Shown: positions 44,422 to 54,123, counted from the first letter of the stretch. The stretch is DNA of 64,000 nt from Paenibacillus chondroitinus NBRC 15376 (GCF_004000765.1 NZ_BILW01000008.1:62001-126000); one strand, 5' to 3'. The notes: generated by a model from the sequence alone, not told the origin. Made by a program: numbers and translations.

Positions 44422-44443
44422 AAGAAGGCCAATTGGCCTTCTT
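44422..44443. terminator. Terminator after S-layer paralogue D
   Basis: Same perfect 22-bp palindrome as at 37857-37878, flanked by A and T runs. Confidence 0.9.
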
Positions 44444-44460
44444 TCTTGAAATGGTGAATC

Positions 44461-47400
44461 TTATTTGTTATTAGCTGTACCAGTTACAGTTACTGCAACC
44501 ACATCGGATTTACCACTTGGTGATGTAATTGTTAGATCAAAGGATCCATCAGCATCAGATGTTTTCGTTACTTGAATGTTACCATTCGCATCGATGGACA
44601 CTGCAGAAACGTTAGCGGAGTAGCCGTTAGCAGAGAATGTTACGCCGAGTACACCGTTAGCTTTTTGAGCATCTTCTTGCTCATACTCAACACCATAGTT
44701 ATCAGTAACAATTAGGTCTGGATTGATGAATGCATTGCCACCAGTTGTAGCAACTGTCATTGTGCTGTCTGCTTCAACTTTGTCAACTGCAAGTGCATCG
44801 TTTTTCGATGTTACTGCAACAGTAGCTGTTTTAATTTCACCTTTAATTGTTCTGTACGTTACATTCAATGTAGCTGTACCTGTTTTGTTACCAAGAACAT
44901 ATGCTTTACCACCAACAAGCGCTACTTTTGCAACTGCGTTGTTCGATGTCTTAATGTCTGTGATTGTACCAGCTGGAAGTTTTACAGTGTCGCCAGAAGC
45001 GTTTTTAGCTGTAAGTTTAACTTCTTGTGCAAATACTTGAGATTTCGTTACATCTTTCAGATCATCAGCAGAGATCGCTGTACCATCAGTACCATAAGTC
45101 GATCCAACAACTACGCCGCTATCACTAAAGTTGAACAATGTTGGAACAGCGTTCACGGAGTAAGTTAGGTCGTCTGTTGCACTAGCAACTGTGATCGTTC
45201 TTGTCAATTTGGAGATCTCAGTACCATTTTTCGTGATTGTTGCTGTGTAATCTGCTTTTGCACCTTCAGTAGCACCTTCAGTTGTGAACAGTGTGTACTC
45301 GTCATTGAATGCTTTGAAGTCACCAGCAGTTTCACCTTTACCAAAAATGGCAGAAGTAATTGCATTGTTGTTATCGTCACCTTTTTTCAGGCCGATTGTA
45401 CCAGCAGCAGTACCTGTAGCTGTTACTTCAACTTTTACTTGATACTTGTTGTTCGAACCGTCAACGAAAGTTGGAGCATTGTTACCTTGGCTATCTGTGA
45501 AATGTGCATCGTCAAGTACTTGGCCGTATTGGTCAATAACCGCGAGCTCAATATCAGATTCTCCACCTTTTACAATGGATTTCGCAGGATCTGTTACTAC
45601 TTTGAAGTGATCAGGTACACGAGCGTCAGCAACTGTAAATGTTTTTGTGGAAGTGCTGCTTGCATTCGCTGTTGCGATGATCGCTGTAATCGATACTGCA
45701 CCTTTAGTGTTGTTGCTAATTTGGTTCAGTTTAATTGAACCTTTGTGCTCACCGGAATCAAGGATGCTAGCAGTTGTTTGACCTTCAACACCAGAAACGT
45801 TCACTTGGATACGTTTGATGTTTTCATCGCTAGTCAGGTCATCCATGCTTAATTGGTTACCAGCTGCATCATAAGCTACGACAGGAATATAAACTTCTGT
45901 GTCACCAGCCGCGATCACATCGTTCATTTCACCAATTTCAACTTTGTTCGCAAGTTTCGAAGATTTAATGGATACTTTACCACTTGCTGTAGCTGCTTGG
46001 TTGAATACTGTGAAGTTATAGTCGCCAGCTTTATCTACATCATTGAGCAACGAGATTTTCACTTGTGGGATATCATTACCGTTATCTTCTACTTCTGTTT
46101 TCACATCTTCAGCTGGGATGTAATCGTTCCAGATTACAGTTGTGTCACCGAACAATTTAGACGTGCTTGTGTTACCGTTGCTGTATACTTTTGCGTTCAT
46201 CAAAGAGTCGTAAGAGATTGTACCACCGTATTGGTCAAACAGGTTAAGGTCAAATTTCACGTTTTCGCCTTTACCATTTAGTGTTGTACCTACGGAGTAA
46301 CGAGCATCACCAAGCTCAAGTTTTGTCAAGATTGGTTGTGTACCCAATTTGAAGTTTTTCGTAGCTGTGATGTGGCTGTCGTTGTTAACAATAGTTACTG
46401 GGATTACAGATACACCTTGTGTTGTGCTTTCATTAGCTGTATCCAAAGTGATCAACAAAGTACCATCAGTATCTTTTGTGATCTTAGTGAATGTTGCCGC
46501 AGATGTGTATACATTGTAAGAACCAGCGTTTGTTGTTGCATTCTCACCATATTGGTTAGAAGCTTTTACTTTTACGATCGTTTTATCTGCATATGCGATT
46601 GTGTCGCCAGCATTTACGAAGTCGATTTTTGTAAGAACTTCATCTTCACCTGTGAAAGTTGCTGTTGTTTTATCAACTGTAGCTGCATCCAAACCGGAAA
46701 CAGTTACTGTGTATTCGCCATTGCTTACTTTTACATCAGTCAATGTTAAAACCGCGGATTTCTTGTCATCAGAGAATTTTGTAGTTGTAACAACATCGCT
46801 AGTTCCTTTTTTCAAGCTCAACGTAGCTTTGTCTGTATCAACCGGCTTGTTGAAAGTTACTGTTACTTGTTGCGCACCTGTTGCTTTTGCGCCTGTAACG
46901 GAAACTTTACCAGCTGGTACGTATTGTTGTTTTGCTTCATAAGCACCAGTCAAAAGCAGGTCACGAGTTGCGTTAGCCATACCGCCGAATGTACCATCTT
47001 CACCGTTAGAAAGAAGTTTCAATTCAAGCGCCAATGCGACATAACCTTGTGCCCAACCGGATACTGTTGCATCTGTACCTGTTTTACCTTTAGCTGCTTC
47101 ATCTTGACCAAGAACACGAACCAAGAAAGTAGCCAATTGTTCTTTCGTTACTTTACCAGCCGGGTTGTATTGGCCTTCTGCATAACCGTCAGTAACACCA
47201 GCAGTTTTCAAAGCTTCGATGTAAGGAAGTGCATAACCGTTAGCCGCGTCGTCAACACTAACATCAGTGAAGCTGGAAGTTTTCAAATCTTTATTAACGT
47301 CAAGACCCATGATCAATGCAGCAACTTTTGCAAATTGCGCACGGTTCATTTCATCTTTCAGACCAAATGTTGTCTCGGATACGCCGTCGAAGATACCAGC

Positions 47401-47550
47401 GGAGATCATCGCATCAAATTTCGCTTTTGTAGCAGCATCCAGGTCTTTCAAATCTGTGAAATCCGCAGACGATTTTGCTGCGAATGCTAGAGATGAAAAC
47501 ATGGAAAGAGCCATAGCGGATGTAAGGACTACGGATAGAGTTTTCTTCAT
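44461..47550 (-). CDS. S-layer protein with three SLH motifs, paralogue D
   Basis: 1029 residues. Its first 230 residues differ from paralogue B at about one position (SVDD versus SIDD). The rest is also nearly the same, with small patches of difference such as TDKATLSLKKGTSDVVTTTKF versus EKAKLTLKKGSSEVVTTAKF and a variable stretch around KKGDDNNNAITSAIFG. Signal peptide, three SLH motifs (NRAQ, TKEQ, TRDL) and the beta-rich body are as in B. It is the first of the four in transcription order, each with its own promoter and terminator. Confidence 0.92.
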   Translation of the reverse strand: MKKTLSVVLTSAMALSMFSSLAFAAKSSADFTDLKDLDAATKAKFDAMISAGIFDGVSETTFGLKDEMNRAQFAKVAALIMGLDVNKDLKTSSFTDVSVDDAANGYALPYIEALKTAGVTDGYAEGQYNPAGKVTKEQLATFLVRVLGQDEAAKGKTGTDATVSGWAQGYVALALELKLLSNGEDGTFGGMANATRDLLLTGAYEAKQQYVPAGKVSVTGAKATGAQQVTVTFNKPVDTDKATLSLKKGTSDVVTTTKFSDDKKSAVLTLTDVKVSNGEYTVTVSGLDAATVDKTTATFTGEDEVLTKIDFVNAGDTIAYADKTIVKVKASNQYGENATTNAGSYNVYTSAATFTKITKDTDGTLLITLDTANESTTQGVSVIPVTIVNNDSHITATKNFKLGTQPILTKLELGDARYSVGTTLNGKGENVKFDLNLFDQYGGTISYDSLMNAKVYSNGNTSTSKLFGDTTVIWNDYIPAEDVKTEVEDNGNDIPQVKISLLNDVDKAGDYNFTVFNQAATASGKVSIKSSKLANKVEIGEMNDVIAAGDTEVYIPVVAYDAAGNQLSMDDLTSDENIKRIQVNVSGVEGQTTASILDSGEHKGSIKLNQISNNTKGAVSITAIIATANASSTSTKTFTVADARVPDHFKVVTDPAKSIVKGGESDIELAVIDQYGQVLDDAHFTDSQGNNAPTFVDGSNNKYQVKVEVTATGTAAGTIGLKKGDDNNNAITSAIFGKGETAGDFKAFNDEYTLFTTEGATEGAKADYTATITKNGTEISKLTRTITVASATDDLTYSVNAVPTLFNFSDSGVVVGSTYGTDGTAISADDLKDVTKSQVFAQEVKLTAKNASGDTVKLPAGTITDIKTSNNAVAKVALVGGKAYVLGNKTGTATLNVTYRTIKGEIKTATVAVTSKNDALAVDKVEADSTMTVATTGGNAFINPDLIVTDNYGVEYEQEDAQKANGVLGVTFSANGYSANVSAVSIDANGNIQVTKTSDADGSFDLTITSPSGKSDVVAVTVTGTANNK

Positions 47551-47577
47551 AAGGTTTTGTTTCCTCCTAATATTTTA

Positions 47578-47599
47578 AAGTTTTTTGTTATAAAAACTT
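47578..47599 (-). promoter_or_regulatory. 5'-UTR hairpin of S-layer paralogue D
   Basis: AAGTTTTT/AAAAACTT hairpin; flanks are nearly identical to those of paralogue B, including the adjacent CCAACGGGACGACA-type segment. Confidence 0.65.
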
Positions 47600-47678
47600 A
47601 TAACCAACGGGACGACAGTTTGAATCATTGTTTCAGCCGTTCTATGTAGCTCCGCGGCTATCATCTCGGCTACACGAC

Positions 47679-47716
47679 TTAGTATACGTGAGTATATACT
47701 AAATTTCATTGATAAG
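47679..47716 (-). promoter_or_regulatory. Promoter block of S-layer paralogue D
   Basis: Minus strand: TTATCAATGA (47706-47715), 18 bp, GTATACTAAG (-10 TATACT at 47681-47686). A second copy of TATACT lies inside the spacer. Between 47717 and 47886 I see no gene or clear element. Confidence 0.6.
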
Positions 47717-47886
47717 TATTTTCCAGTAGGCTCTATTTACTAGATAAATAATTATCGGTTTGTGCATGTATCACTCACATTTACAATTTACATGTTAATT
47801 GTGAACTAAATAAGTAGAGAAGCTGAAATTAACCTAAAAGTTAGCTTAAGATAAGCTGAAACGATTTTTTGACCATAAGAAAAGCA

Positions 47887-47920
47887 AAAGACTGCATCCG
47901 ATTATATCGGAGCAGTCTTT
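47887..47920 (-). terminator. Terminator after the C-terminal-SLH protein gene
   Basis: Arms AAAGACTGC (47887-47895) and GCAGTCTTT (47912-47920) with inner CCG/CGG pairing, then TTTTGC on the minus strand. Confidence 0.85.
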
Positions 47921-47939
47921 GTTCACTTCAACTCAAGAT

Positions 47940-50900
47940 TTAAGGAATTTTCTTCTGTTGCTTAAGAACGCGGTTAGCAATCGCCGCAGCTTGCGCTCTG
48001 GTCATATTGCCCTTTGGATCAAAGCTGTAGGTTGGCTTCTTCTGTCCTTGAACAGGCGCGTTTTCAATGCCATCCATTAGTCCTGCTTTAATAACTGCTT
48101 CTATAGAAGCTATTGAATAGGTATCCATGTCACCTGCATCTGTGAATTGCTTTTTAAGATTAGCAAGTGATTTAACTGAATCCGCGCTGGTTTTCATGTT
48201 TGCTGCTCTTTCGATCATAACAGCGGCATCTTGACGGCTAATAGAATTGGTCGGAAGGAACAAGCCGTTAGAGTTACCTCTGACGATACCCGCACGTGCT
48301 CCGGCTTCAATATGCATGAAGTCATACAAACTGCTGCTATTCGGCAATCCAAGGCCTCTACGCACATCCGCGAAAGTACCCTGGAAGTTAGGGTTGGTCG
48401 GATCGTTTGTATGATACGTTGTATCTTCATTTACTAATGGGATATTAAAAATGTTAACCAACATCGTTACAAACTCACCGCGAGTAATAGCGTCATTCGG
48501 CAAGAACTGTCCAGGTGTCTTATTATTCATAATCCCTTTGGAATAAAGAATATCCAGGTAATCGCGGGCCCAGTCATGATTCGTTACATCATTAAAGCTG
48601 TTATCCATATACATGACTTGGAAATAGCCGAAATTTTCAACCGGTACTTTGATCGTATGGGATTTGGCATCTACAACGCCGCCAATATTCTTCCAACCTA
48701 CGTATTGGTTCCCGGTTCCGCTTGGATCCAAGAACGTACCGAATTGGTACACAGTGAGATACTTCCAAGAGTCGTTACGAATCTCTTCATCGTATTTCAA
48801 CGTTAGCGTTCCACGTTCCGTAGGTATAACTAGATTTTTAATGTAACGGGAGTAAAACGCCGTCTCCCCAGGTCCAGGTAGCGATGGAGATGGTAGGTTA
48901 CCACTGCCTTGTAGAGCGTCTTTAAGCGTCGCATTTGTGCTTGCTGCACTACTATCAATCGAACCGCCATCAATCCAGAACAGTTTACTGGCAGCTCTGA
49001 ATCGTCCTGTTGGCTCTTGAAGAAAGCGCATGCCGGCTTGAGTCTCAGAAGCCTTATCTACACGCCCGTCATCTTGATTGGCAATCCCAAACACTAATTT
49101 ACGATCAGATGTGATGAATTGTTCCGTTTGTGTACGGTCATTTCTCATCAACTTCGTGTCTTTCGGGAAAGTTAATGTAAGATCCCCATCGAACAGGCTC
49201 ATTTTAGCTGCAATATTCGTACGATACTGTGCACCTTCAATTGGTGTATTCAAATTATTGAGAATAAATGTACCTTTTGATTTAGCACTGCCTCGAATAA
49301 CTTCAAAGCTAACTGTATTTTTTCCTGCTTTCAAGTTCGGTACATCCAAACGGAAAATACCTGGCGCAGTAAGTTTGGCTTCTGTTTTATTATAGATAAT
49401 GGAGTCTGCTCCATCAGCTTGAATCACGACAGTTTGGAAATTTGTATTTACATTGGCTTGATCAATCTTATCTGCATTTTTAACGAAATTTGTTGGTTGA
49501 AGAAGCAGATAGTCTACAGGCTGTTTTGTAACAGTAATCATTTTGCTTGTCGTACGACCAGTCTTATTCTTAGCCACCAGTTCTAACACATAATCTCCAT
49601 ACGCATCCAAACTTAAAGGAGTCGATATTTTGAATTTGGTCGTAATTTGGTTACCATCCAGTGGATTGGTCACTTGAGAGATTTGGGCTAGTAGCGGTGT
49701 AGTACCAACAGTAAGAGTGGAACCATTAGGAACACTTCTTACATATAAAATAGCTGTTGAAGTAGCATCTGCTGAATTTAATTTTGCGTTTAACACTGTA
49801 CCAGAGAGCTGCAGCTTATCAGACGTCGTCAGGAAAGCTCCAGGCACTGAGCTAGGTGTAAAAGGCGTGATAGCTGGGTCAAGGGCTAGTTCTTCAACTA
49901 GCGGTGCGAAATCGCTTAAAACGAAGATCTCATAAATCGTTTGTGTAACAAGCACTTTTACGCCTGCAGGCTTCAAGTACAGTGAGAATTTAATTGTTTT
50001 CTTACCATCTGCATCAAAAAGGGAACTTGTATTACCAGGTAGAATGAATGCTGTAGCAGGAATAGTGAAGCTTCCGTCTGTCTTAATCATTCCAGGTAGC
50101 AAAGCAATATTTGAATCATTAACAGACAACTCAACATCACCGTAGTTTGACGCAGGTAGATTAACGATTTTACCTGTGATACAAGGAGCCGCACCTTCTG
50201 CACAAGTGATTTGAGCCGGATTACTCACTACTTTCCCATTATAAAGACTGTTCACAATGACGTAAGGTGCACTCGAGATATTCAACTGATACACTTTGGC
50301 ACCAGCTTGGTTATAACCGGTTGTCGCATTCCACGGAACCAATGTCAGCTTGGTGGTGCCATCCGGAATATCGTGAAGATCAATCTCCGCTACGCCCGCA
50401 GTAACGTTCACATCACCATTGCCTGCAAATCCGGGGATCGTTACTTTCACTTTATCGGCATTGCCATTAACATGAAATTTGAGTTTTGCAGGAAATTCAT
50501 TGATTTGATTCGTTCCTTGCTCTGTAAGCTTAACTTCATAACCTGCTCCAACAGGTGGAGCAAAATATTGCGCAGTGTAATCAATGTAAGGCAAAGTTGG
50601 GTTAACGAAATTAAAATTATATCTGGTTGTATATTCTCCACCCAAACTTGTAACGAATTTGACGTCGATTTCCTGAGAAGTCGCAGTACCGCTGAGTGGT
50701 AGGTTTGCTTCAATATGATGGACATCGTAAGCTGTTCCACCTGTTACAGTCGCAGGATTAACCAGGCTAGGAATCGTTCCACTAGGAACATTAGGGTTAA
50801 CATTCAAGTAGCCGCCAATAGGGGTTGTCGAATTTGTTGCAAATGTATAACGGAGAGTTGTCCCACTTCCCGCAACGCTGATATCCGCGTATAAGTAATC

Positions 50901-51830
50901 TGGGCTACCTGCCGTAATGTTTCCTTTACTGTTCTTTAAATCAGCTGTAAAAACAATGTTATTATCCGTTGAACTCACCAAATTAGGGATATTGACCAAT
51001 GCTTGGTCTGAGTTCCCTGCTGCTGCCTCTTTAAAACGAACTTTACCATTATAAGCAAAGCCTAAGCCATTGTTATAAATAAAGTTTCTTGACGTTGTAT
51101 AATAGTTTGTCGGGTTCTTGGCAACGAAAGTGATTAGATTGTCCCCTGGCGTTAAGGTGAGATCCGAAGCCCTTCCCGTGTTTGTTAAGAATGTAAAAAT
51201 ACCGCCAGAAAAATTAGTTGCTTCATAAGTAGTTCCCGATACCGTAGCGTTTACTTGATAAGCATTATTAGAATTACCTGTAATTGTAAGATTCGTATAA
51301 GGACCTGTTGCTGGGTACATACCACCATCTGCGAAATCAACATCATTGATTTTCAAATTTGTGATGTTGGATACCGGTGTGAAGTAAACCCAAGCCGGCT
51401 TAGAATCAACCGTTGAAGTGCTTCCGTATTTAACAACAATTTTATTTAAACCTTCCGTTAATTGAATATTCTCAAAGGTAATTTGGTTGCTGTTATTAGG
51501 ATTTTTGATCGCGCGATTTGTTTTGTTTGGTGTCGTAATACCTGTGGTCATATTTTTGATTTCATAGAAAACGTTCGTAATCTGATCATCCGAAATGCCC
51601 CCAATGTCTGCACTTAGCGTAATTGGGTTTGCCGTAATCCTTGGAATCAATGCATCAAGGAATTGATCAGGATCCTGGACCACAGTAGTATCATTAGGGT
51701 CAGTATGTACGTAGTAATTCGTAATATTAATTACAGGCGCGGCCGAAGCCCCGAGTGGTGGAAGCAAGGCCAACAACATAGCAACCATGAGGCTGATGCT
51801 AATCCACTTATTTCTTTGCTTGGTCTTCAA
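47940..51830 (-). CDS. Large secreted protein with three C-terminal SLH motifs
   Basis: The 1296-residue exported protein has a signal peptide (KWISISLMVAMLLALLPPLG, cleavage near ASA-A). About 1,050 residues of beta-rich, Ig-like repeats follow, with Asn/Thr/Ser-rich surfaces. Three SLH motifs occupy roughly the last 190 residues, carrying TRGE, SRQD and TRAQ. Orientation of the anchor is the reverse of the four S-layer paralogues, so it is likely a wall-attached surface protein and not one of the same lattice proteins. A TTG start (51828-51830) is chosen: AAGGAGG lies 8 bp upstream, whereas the ATG 11 codons earlier has no site and adds a charged extension before the signal peptide. Confidence 0.85.
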   Translation of the reverse strand: MKTKQRNKWISISLMVAMLLALLPPLGASAAPVINITNYYVHTDPNDTTVVQDPDQFLDALIPRITANPITLSADIGGISDDQITNVFYEIKNMTTGITTPNKTNRAIKNPNNSNQITFENIQLTEGLNKIVVKYGSTSTVDSKPAWVYFTPVSNITNLKINDVDFADGGMYPATGPYTNLTITGNSNNAYQVNATVSGTTYEATNFSGGIFTFLTNTGRASDLTLTPGDNLITFVAKNPTNYYTTSRNFIYNNGLGFAYNGKVRFKEAAAGNSDQALVNIPNLVSSTDNNIVFTADLKNSKGNITAGSPDYLYADISVAGSGTTLRYTFATNSTTPIGGYLNVNPNVPSGTIPSLVNPATVTGGTAYDVHHIEANLPLSGTATSQEIDVKFVTSLGGEYTTRYNFNFVNPTLPYIDYTAQYFAPPVGAGYEVKLTEQGTNQINEFPAKLKFHVNGNADKVKVTIPGFAGNGDVNVTAGVAEIDLHDIPDGTTKLTLVPWNATTGYNQAGAKVYQLNISSAPYVIVNSLYNGKVVSNPAQITCAEGAAPCITGKIVNLPASNYGDVELSVNDSNIALLPGMIKTDGSFTIPATAFILPGNTSSLFDADGKKTIKFSLYLKPAGVKVLVTQTIYEIFVLSDFAPLVEELALDPAITPFTPSSVPGAFLTTSDKLQLSGTVLNAKLNSADATSTAILYVRSVPNGSTLTVGTTPLLAQISQVTNPLDGNQITTKFKISTPLSLDAYGDYVLELVAKNKTGRTTSKMITVTKQPVDYLLLQPTNFVKNADKIDQANVNTNFQTVVIQADGADSIIYNKTEAKLTAPGIFRLDVPNLKAGKNTVSFEVIRGSAKSKGTFILNNLNTPIEGAQYRTNIAAKMSLFDGDLTLTFPKDTKLMRNDRTQTEQFITSDRKLVFGIANQDDGRVDKASETQAGMRFLQEPTGRFRAASKLFWIDGGSIDSSAASTNATLKDALQGSGNLPSPSLPGPGETAFYSRYIKNLVIPTERGTLTLKYDEEIRNDSWKYLTVYQFGTFLDPSGTGNQYVGWKNIGGVVDAKSHTIKVPVENFGYFQVMYMDNSFNDVTNHDWARDYLDILYSKGIMNNKTPGQFLPNDAITRGEFVTMLVNIFNIPLVNEDTTYHTNDPTNPNFQGTFADVRRGLGLPNSSSLYDFMHIEAGARAGIVRGNSNGLFLPTNSISRQDAAVMIERAANMKTSADSVKSLANLKKQFTDAGDMDTYSIASIEAVIKAGLMDGIENAPVQGQKKPTYSFDPKGNMTRAQAAAIANRVLKQQKKIP

Positions 51831-51884
51831 AGCTAGTTCCTCCTTATGTCCTCTAAATTCCATTCATTCGACATAGCAATGCTG

Positions 51885-51899
51885 CTAACCGTCGGTTAG
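51885..51899. promoter_or_regulatory. Inverted repeat upstream of the C-terminal-SLH protein gene
   Basis: CTAACCG-T-CGGTTAG, a perfect 7-bp inverted repeat about 55 bp before the TTG start. A second palindrome GCGGTATACCGC lies at 51957-51968. Either may be an operator; no clear promoter was found next to them. Confidence 0.4.
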
Positions 51900-52048
51900 A
51901 CAAACTTACTTTCGACAATCCCTCCCAAATCCTTCTATCATTCTCCATGATTTGACGCGGTATACCGCCAAAAGTTCTTGTACCTTTCTTATCGGTCAAA
52001 ACCTCTCAATTGTTTAGAGAAAGAAATAAGTTCACAAAATAGAAAAAA

Positions 52049-52070
52049 AATCCAACCCGAAGGTTGGATT
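52049..52070 (-). terminator. Terminator after tagO
   Basis: Arms AATCCAACC (52049-52057) and GGTTGGATT (52062-52070), CGAA-type loop, T8 following on the minus strand. It closes the polymer-synthesis gene group. Confidence 0.9.
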
Positions 52071-52095
52071 TGAGTGAAACAGGTATAAGTGCTGT

Positions 52096-53205
52096 TTATT
52101 TGCCCATCCGGTCGCTCTGCACGGTCTTGCCTACAAGTCTTTGCAGGAAATTAAGAACCGGCTTGCGGCTTTTACTAATGATGCCGATTGCTTCTGCTCC
52201 GACGAGCATCACTAGGAATAGAGCAACAATGATCATGATTAATCCCCAAGTGGAATCCTGGGAAATGAAGACGGAGCAGATTACCGCGCTGCCGCCGAAT
52301 ACGGATGCAATACCGTAAATGATCAGTACGCTTGTACGATGGCTGAAGCCAAGCTGCAACAAGCAATGATGAAGATGGCTTTTGTCCGGTGCCGAAATCG
52401 GCAATTTATTCACATAACGACGCATAATCGCAAAGAAGGTATCCGATAAAGGTACGCCTAAGATCATAATCGGGATTAGAAGCGATACAACAGCTGCTTG
52501 TTTAAAGCCTAGGATCGACAATGTCGCAAGTGCGAAACCTAAGAATAAAGCGCCCGAGTCGCCCATAAAAATTTTGGCGGGATGGAAGTTATAGAACATG
52601 AATCCTACGATACTTCCTAGCAAGATCACAGCCAATAGAATAACAGTTACATTGCCCATCATAAGCGCTAAAACAAGAATTGTAGTAGTAGCAATACCAG
52701 ATACTCCCGCTGACAGCCCATCTAGACCGTCAATCAGGTTAATGGCATTGGATACGCCGACAATCCATAATATCGTAATCGGGATACTCAACCAGCCGAT
52801 AGGCAGATTCGTCTCTCCGAACGGAATGTTAACGAGATCGATTTTGAGGCCAAAGGAAACGACGATACACGCAGCAATGAGCTGCCCAAGAAGCTTCCAT
52901 TTGGGGGATAGTTGAAAACGGTCATCCAAAGCCCCTGTGATGACGATAACTAACCCGCCGAGCAGCAAACCGAACGCTGCATTGGAGTTAACGGCATCAA
53001 GCGCTGGAGAGACGACGAAATAAGCTCCGACGAAGGCAAGGAAGATAGCTAGACCTCCGAGACGCGGCATAATTCGCGTATGAACTTTTCGATGGTTGGG
53101 GGCATCTACAGCTCCAACCCAGAAGGCAAATTTTTTGACCAGGGGTGTCAGCAGCACTGCAATAATGCAGGCAGCGATGAACCCAATCGCGTATAATCCA
53201 TACAT
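52096..53205 (-). CDS. tagO: Undecaprenyl-phosphate GlcNAc-1-phosphate transferase (TagO/WecA type)
   Basis: Integral membrane enzyme that starts wall-polymer synthesis by moving GlcNAc-1-P to undecaprenyl phosphate. The 369-residue protein has about ten membrane helices with the family motifs DAPNHRKVHTRIMPRLGG, TGALDDRFQLSPKWK, NAINLIDGLDGLSAG and IFMGDSGALFLGF. Histidine-rich HLHHCLLQLGFSHR near the C-terminus matches the family loop. The ATG at 53203-53205 is used; the open frame extends 25 codons upstream without membrane character. In Paenibacillus it supplies the lipid-linked start of the S-layer-anchoring polymer. Confidence 0.94.
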   Translation of the reverse strand: MYGLYAIGFIAACIIAVLLTPLVKKFAFWVGAVDAPNHRKVHTRIMPRLGGLAIFLAFVGAYFVVSPALDAVNSNAAFGLLLGGLVIVITGALDDRFQLSPKWKLLGQLIAACIVVSFGLKIDLVNIPFGETNLPIGWLSIPITILWIVGVSNAINLIDGLDGLSAGVSGIATTTILVLALMMGNVTVILLAVILLGSIVGFMFYNFHPAKIFMGDSGALFLGFALATLSILGFKQAAVVSLLIPIMILGVPLSDTFFAIMRRYVNKLPISAPDKSHLHHCLLQLGFSHRTSVLIIYGIASVFGGSAVICSVFISQDSTWGLIMIIVALFLVMLVGAEAIGIISKSRKPVLNFLQRLVGKTVQSDRMGK

Positions 53206-53337
53206 GTCTTCTTCACAGCTCCTCTTGTCTTGGGTGGCAGGTGATCCGCCGAAGAGAATTATACTCCCATTTTTCCACAAATACTACTGCTAATTTTGTC
53301 TGAAATGACCGTTTTCAGCCAATTTTCATAAAAATTT

Positions 53338-54123
53338 TCATGGTTTTGTGACTTTCTCTTTGTCACGCATCACTTTCATCGCGAATTTAGGGAGTAATAA
53401 CATTCTTTTGTAGCGCCACGGCTCCTGCAACAGGCGGTAAAACCATTCAAGACGTAGTTTTTGGAATACAACCGGTGCTCTTTTTAGCTTGCCCGAAAGA
53501 ACATCAAAACTTCCCCCGACTCCCATCATAACCGGAACGCCGATCTGCCCTTTGTATTTGCCGATCCAAGGCTCCTGATTCGCTGCCGCTCTCCCTACAA
53601 ATAGAAGATCCGGTGCGGCATCTACAATGGATTGAATCACTTCGGCATCCTGCTCATCTTTGAAGTAACCGTCACGCACACCAACGAGCTTGATTCCAGG
53701 ATAATTCTTGCGTATTTTGTCCGCTGCCGCTTGAATCACTTCATTGGAAGCCCCGAGCAGATAGACTTTCCAGCCTTTCGACTCTCCAACCTTCATCAGC
53801 TCATTTAACAAATCGTAACCAGGGACCCGCTCTGCAACTGGCTCTCCAACATAATTGGCGGCCCAGACCACACCTGTTCCATCAGGAACGATAAGCTCGG
53901 CGCGCTTCATCATGCTCATATAGGCGGGATCATCCAGCGCCGACATCACCATAATCGGGTTGGCGGTTATGATTTGATGAGGCTGTCTTTGTTCAATCGC
54001 CTTGGCTAGGTAGGCAACCGTTTGGTTCATGCTCATTTTAGAGATGGGAACCCCATATATGCTGACTTTCGGTATAGCTTGGGCAGAAACAACTCCAGCT
54101 GTCGTTGTCGATGTTGAGCTCAT
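53338..54123 (-). CDS. tagA: WecG/TagA/CpsF-family glycosyltransferase
   Basis: GT26-family enzyme that adds ManNAc to lipid-linked GlcNAc, the second step of linkage-unit or secondary-polymer synthesis. The 261-residue protein has VPISKMSMNQTVAYL, ITANPIMVMSA, VPDGTGVVWAANY and YLLGAS, and the GRAAANQEPWI stretch where the family has its QE-W motif. GVGGSFDVLSGKLKRAP is also typical. TagA of Paenibacillus alvei does this for the pyruvylated polymer used by its S-layer. It is located between csaB and tagO. Confidence 0.92.
   Translation of the reverse strand: MSSTSTTTAGVVSAQAIPKVSIYGVPISKMSMNQTVAYLAKAIEQRQPHQIITANPIMVMSALDDPAYMSMMKRAELIVPDGTGVVWAANYVGEPVAERVPGYDLLNELMKVGESKGWKVYLLGASNEVIQAAADKIRKNYPGIKLVGVRDGYFKDEQDAEVIQSIVDAAPDLLFVGRAAANQEPWIGKYKGQIGVPVMMGVGGSFDVLSGKLKRAPVVFQKLRLEWFYRLLQEPWRYKRMLLLPKFAMKVMRDKEKVTKP

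Larger units (their letters stand above)
34265..47716 (-). repeat. Tandem array of four S-layer gene cassettes
   Basis: Four head-to-tail cassettes of about 3.3 kb, each made of promoter, leader, SLH-protein gene and terminator. Order by position is A, B, C, D. B and D are nearly identical, A moderately diverged, C strongly diverged except in the signal peptide and SLH region. The long identical stretches make the array a natural substrate for homologous recombination and may cause assembly errors. Confidence 0.85.

Noticed and set aside
34265-47550. Phase-variable promoter inversion in the S-layer array
   Set aside because: No invertible segment with flanking inverted repeats and no recombinase gene is visible; only homologous recombination between copies is plausible.
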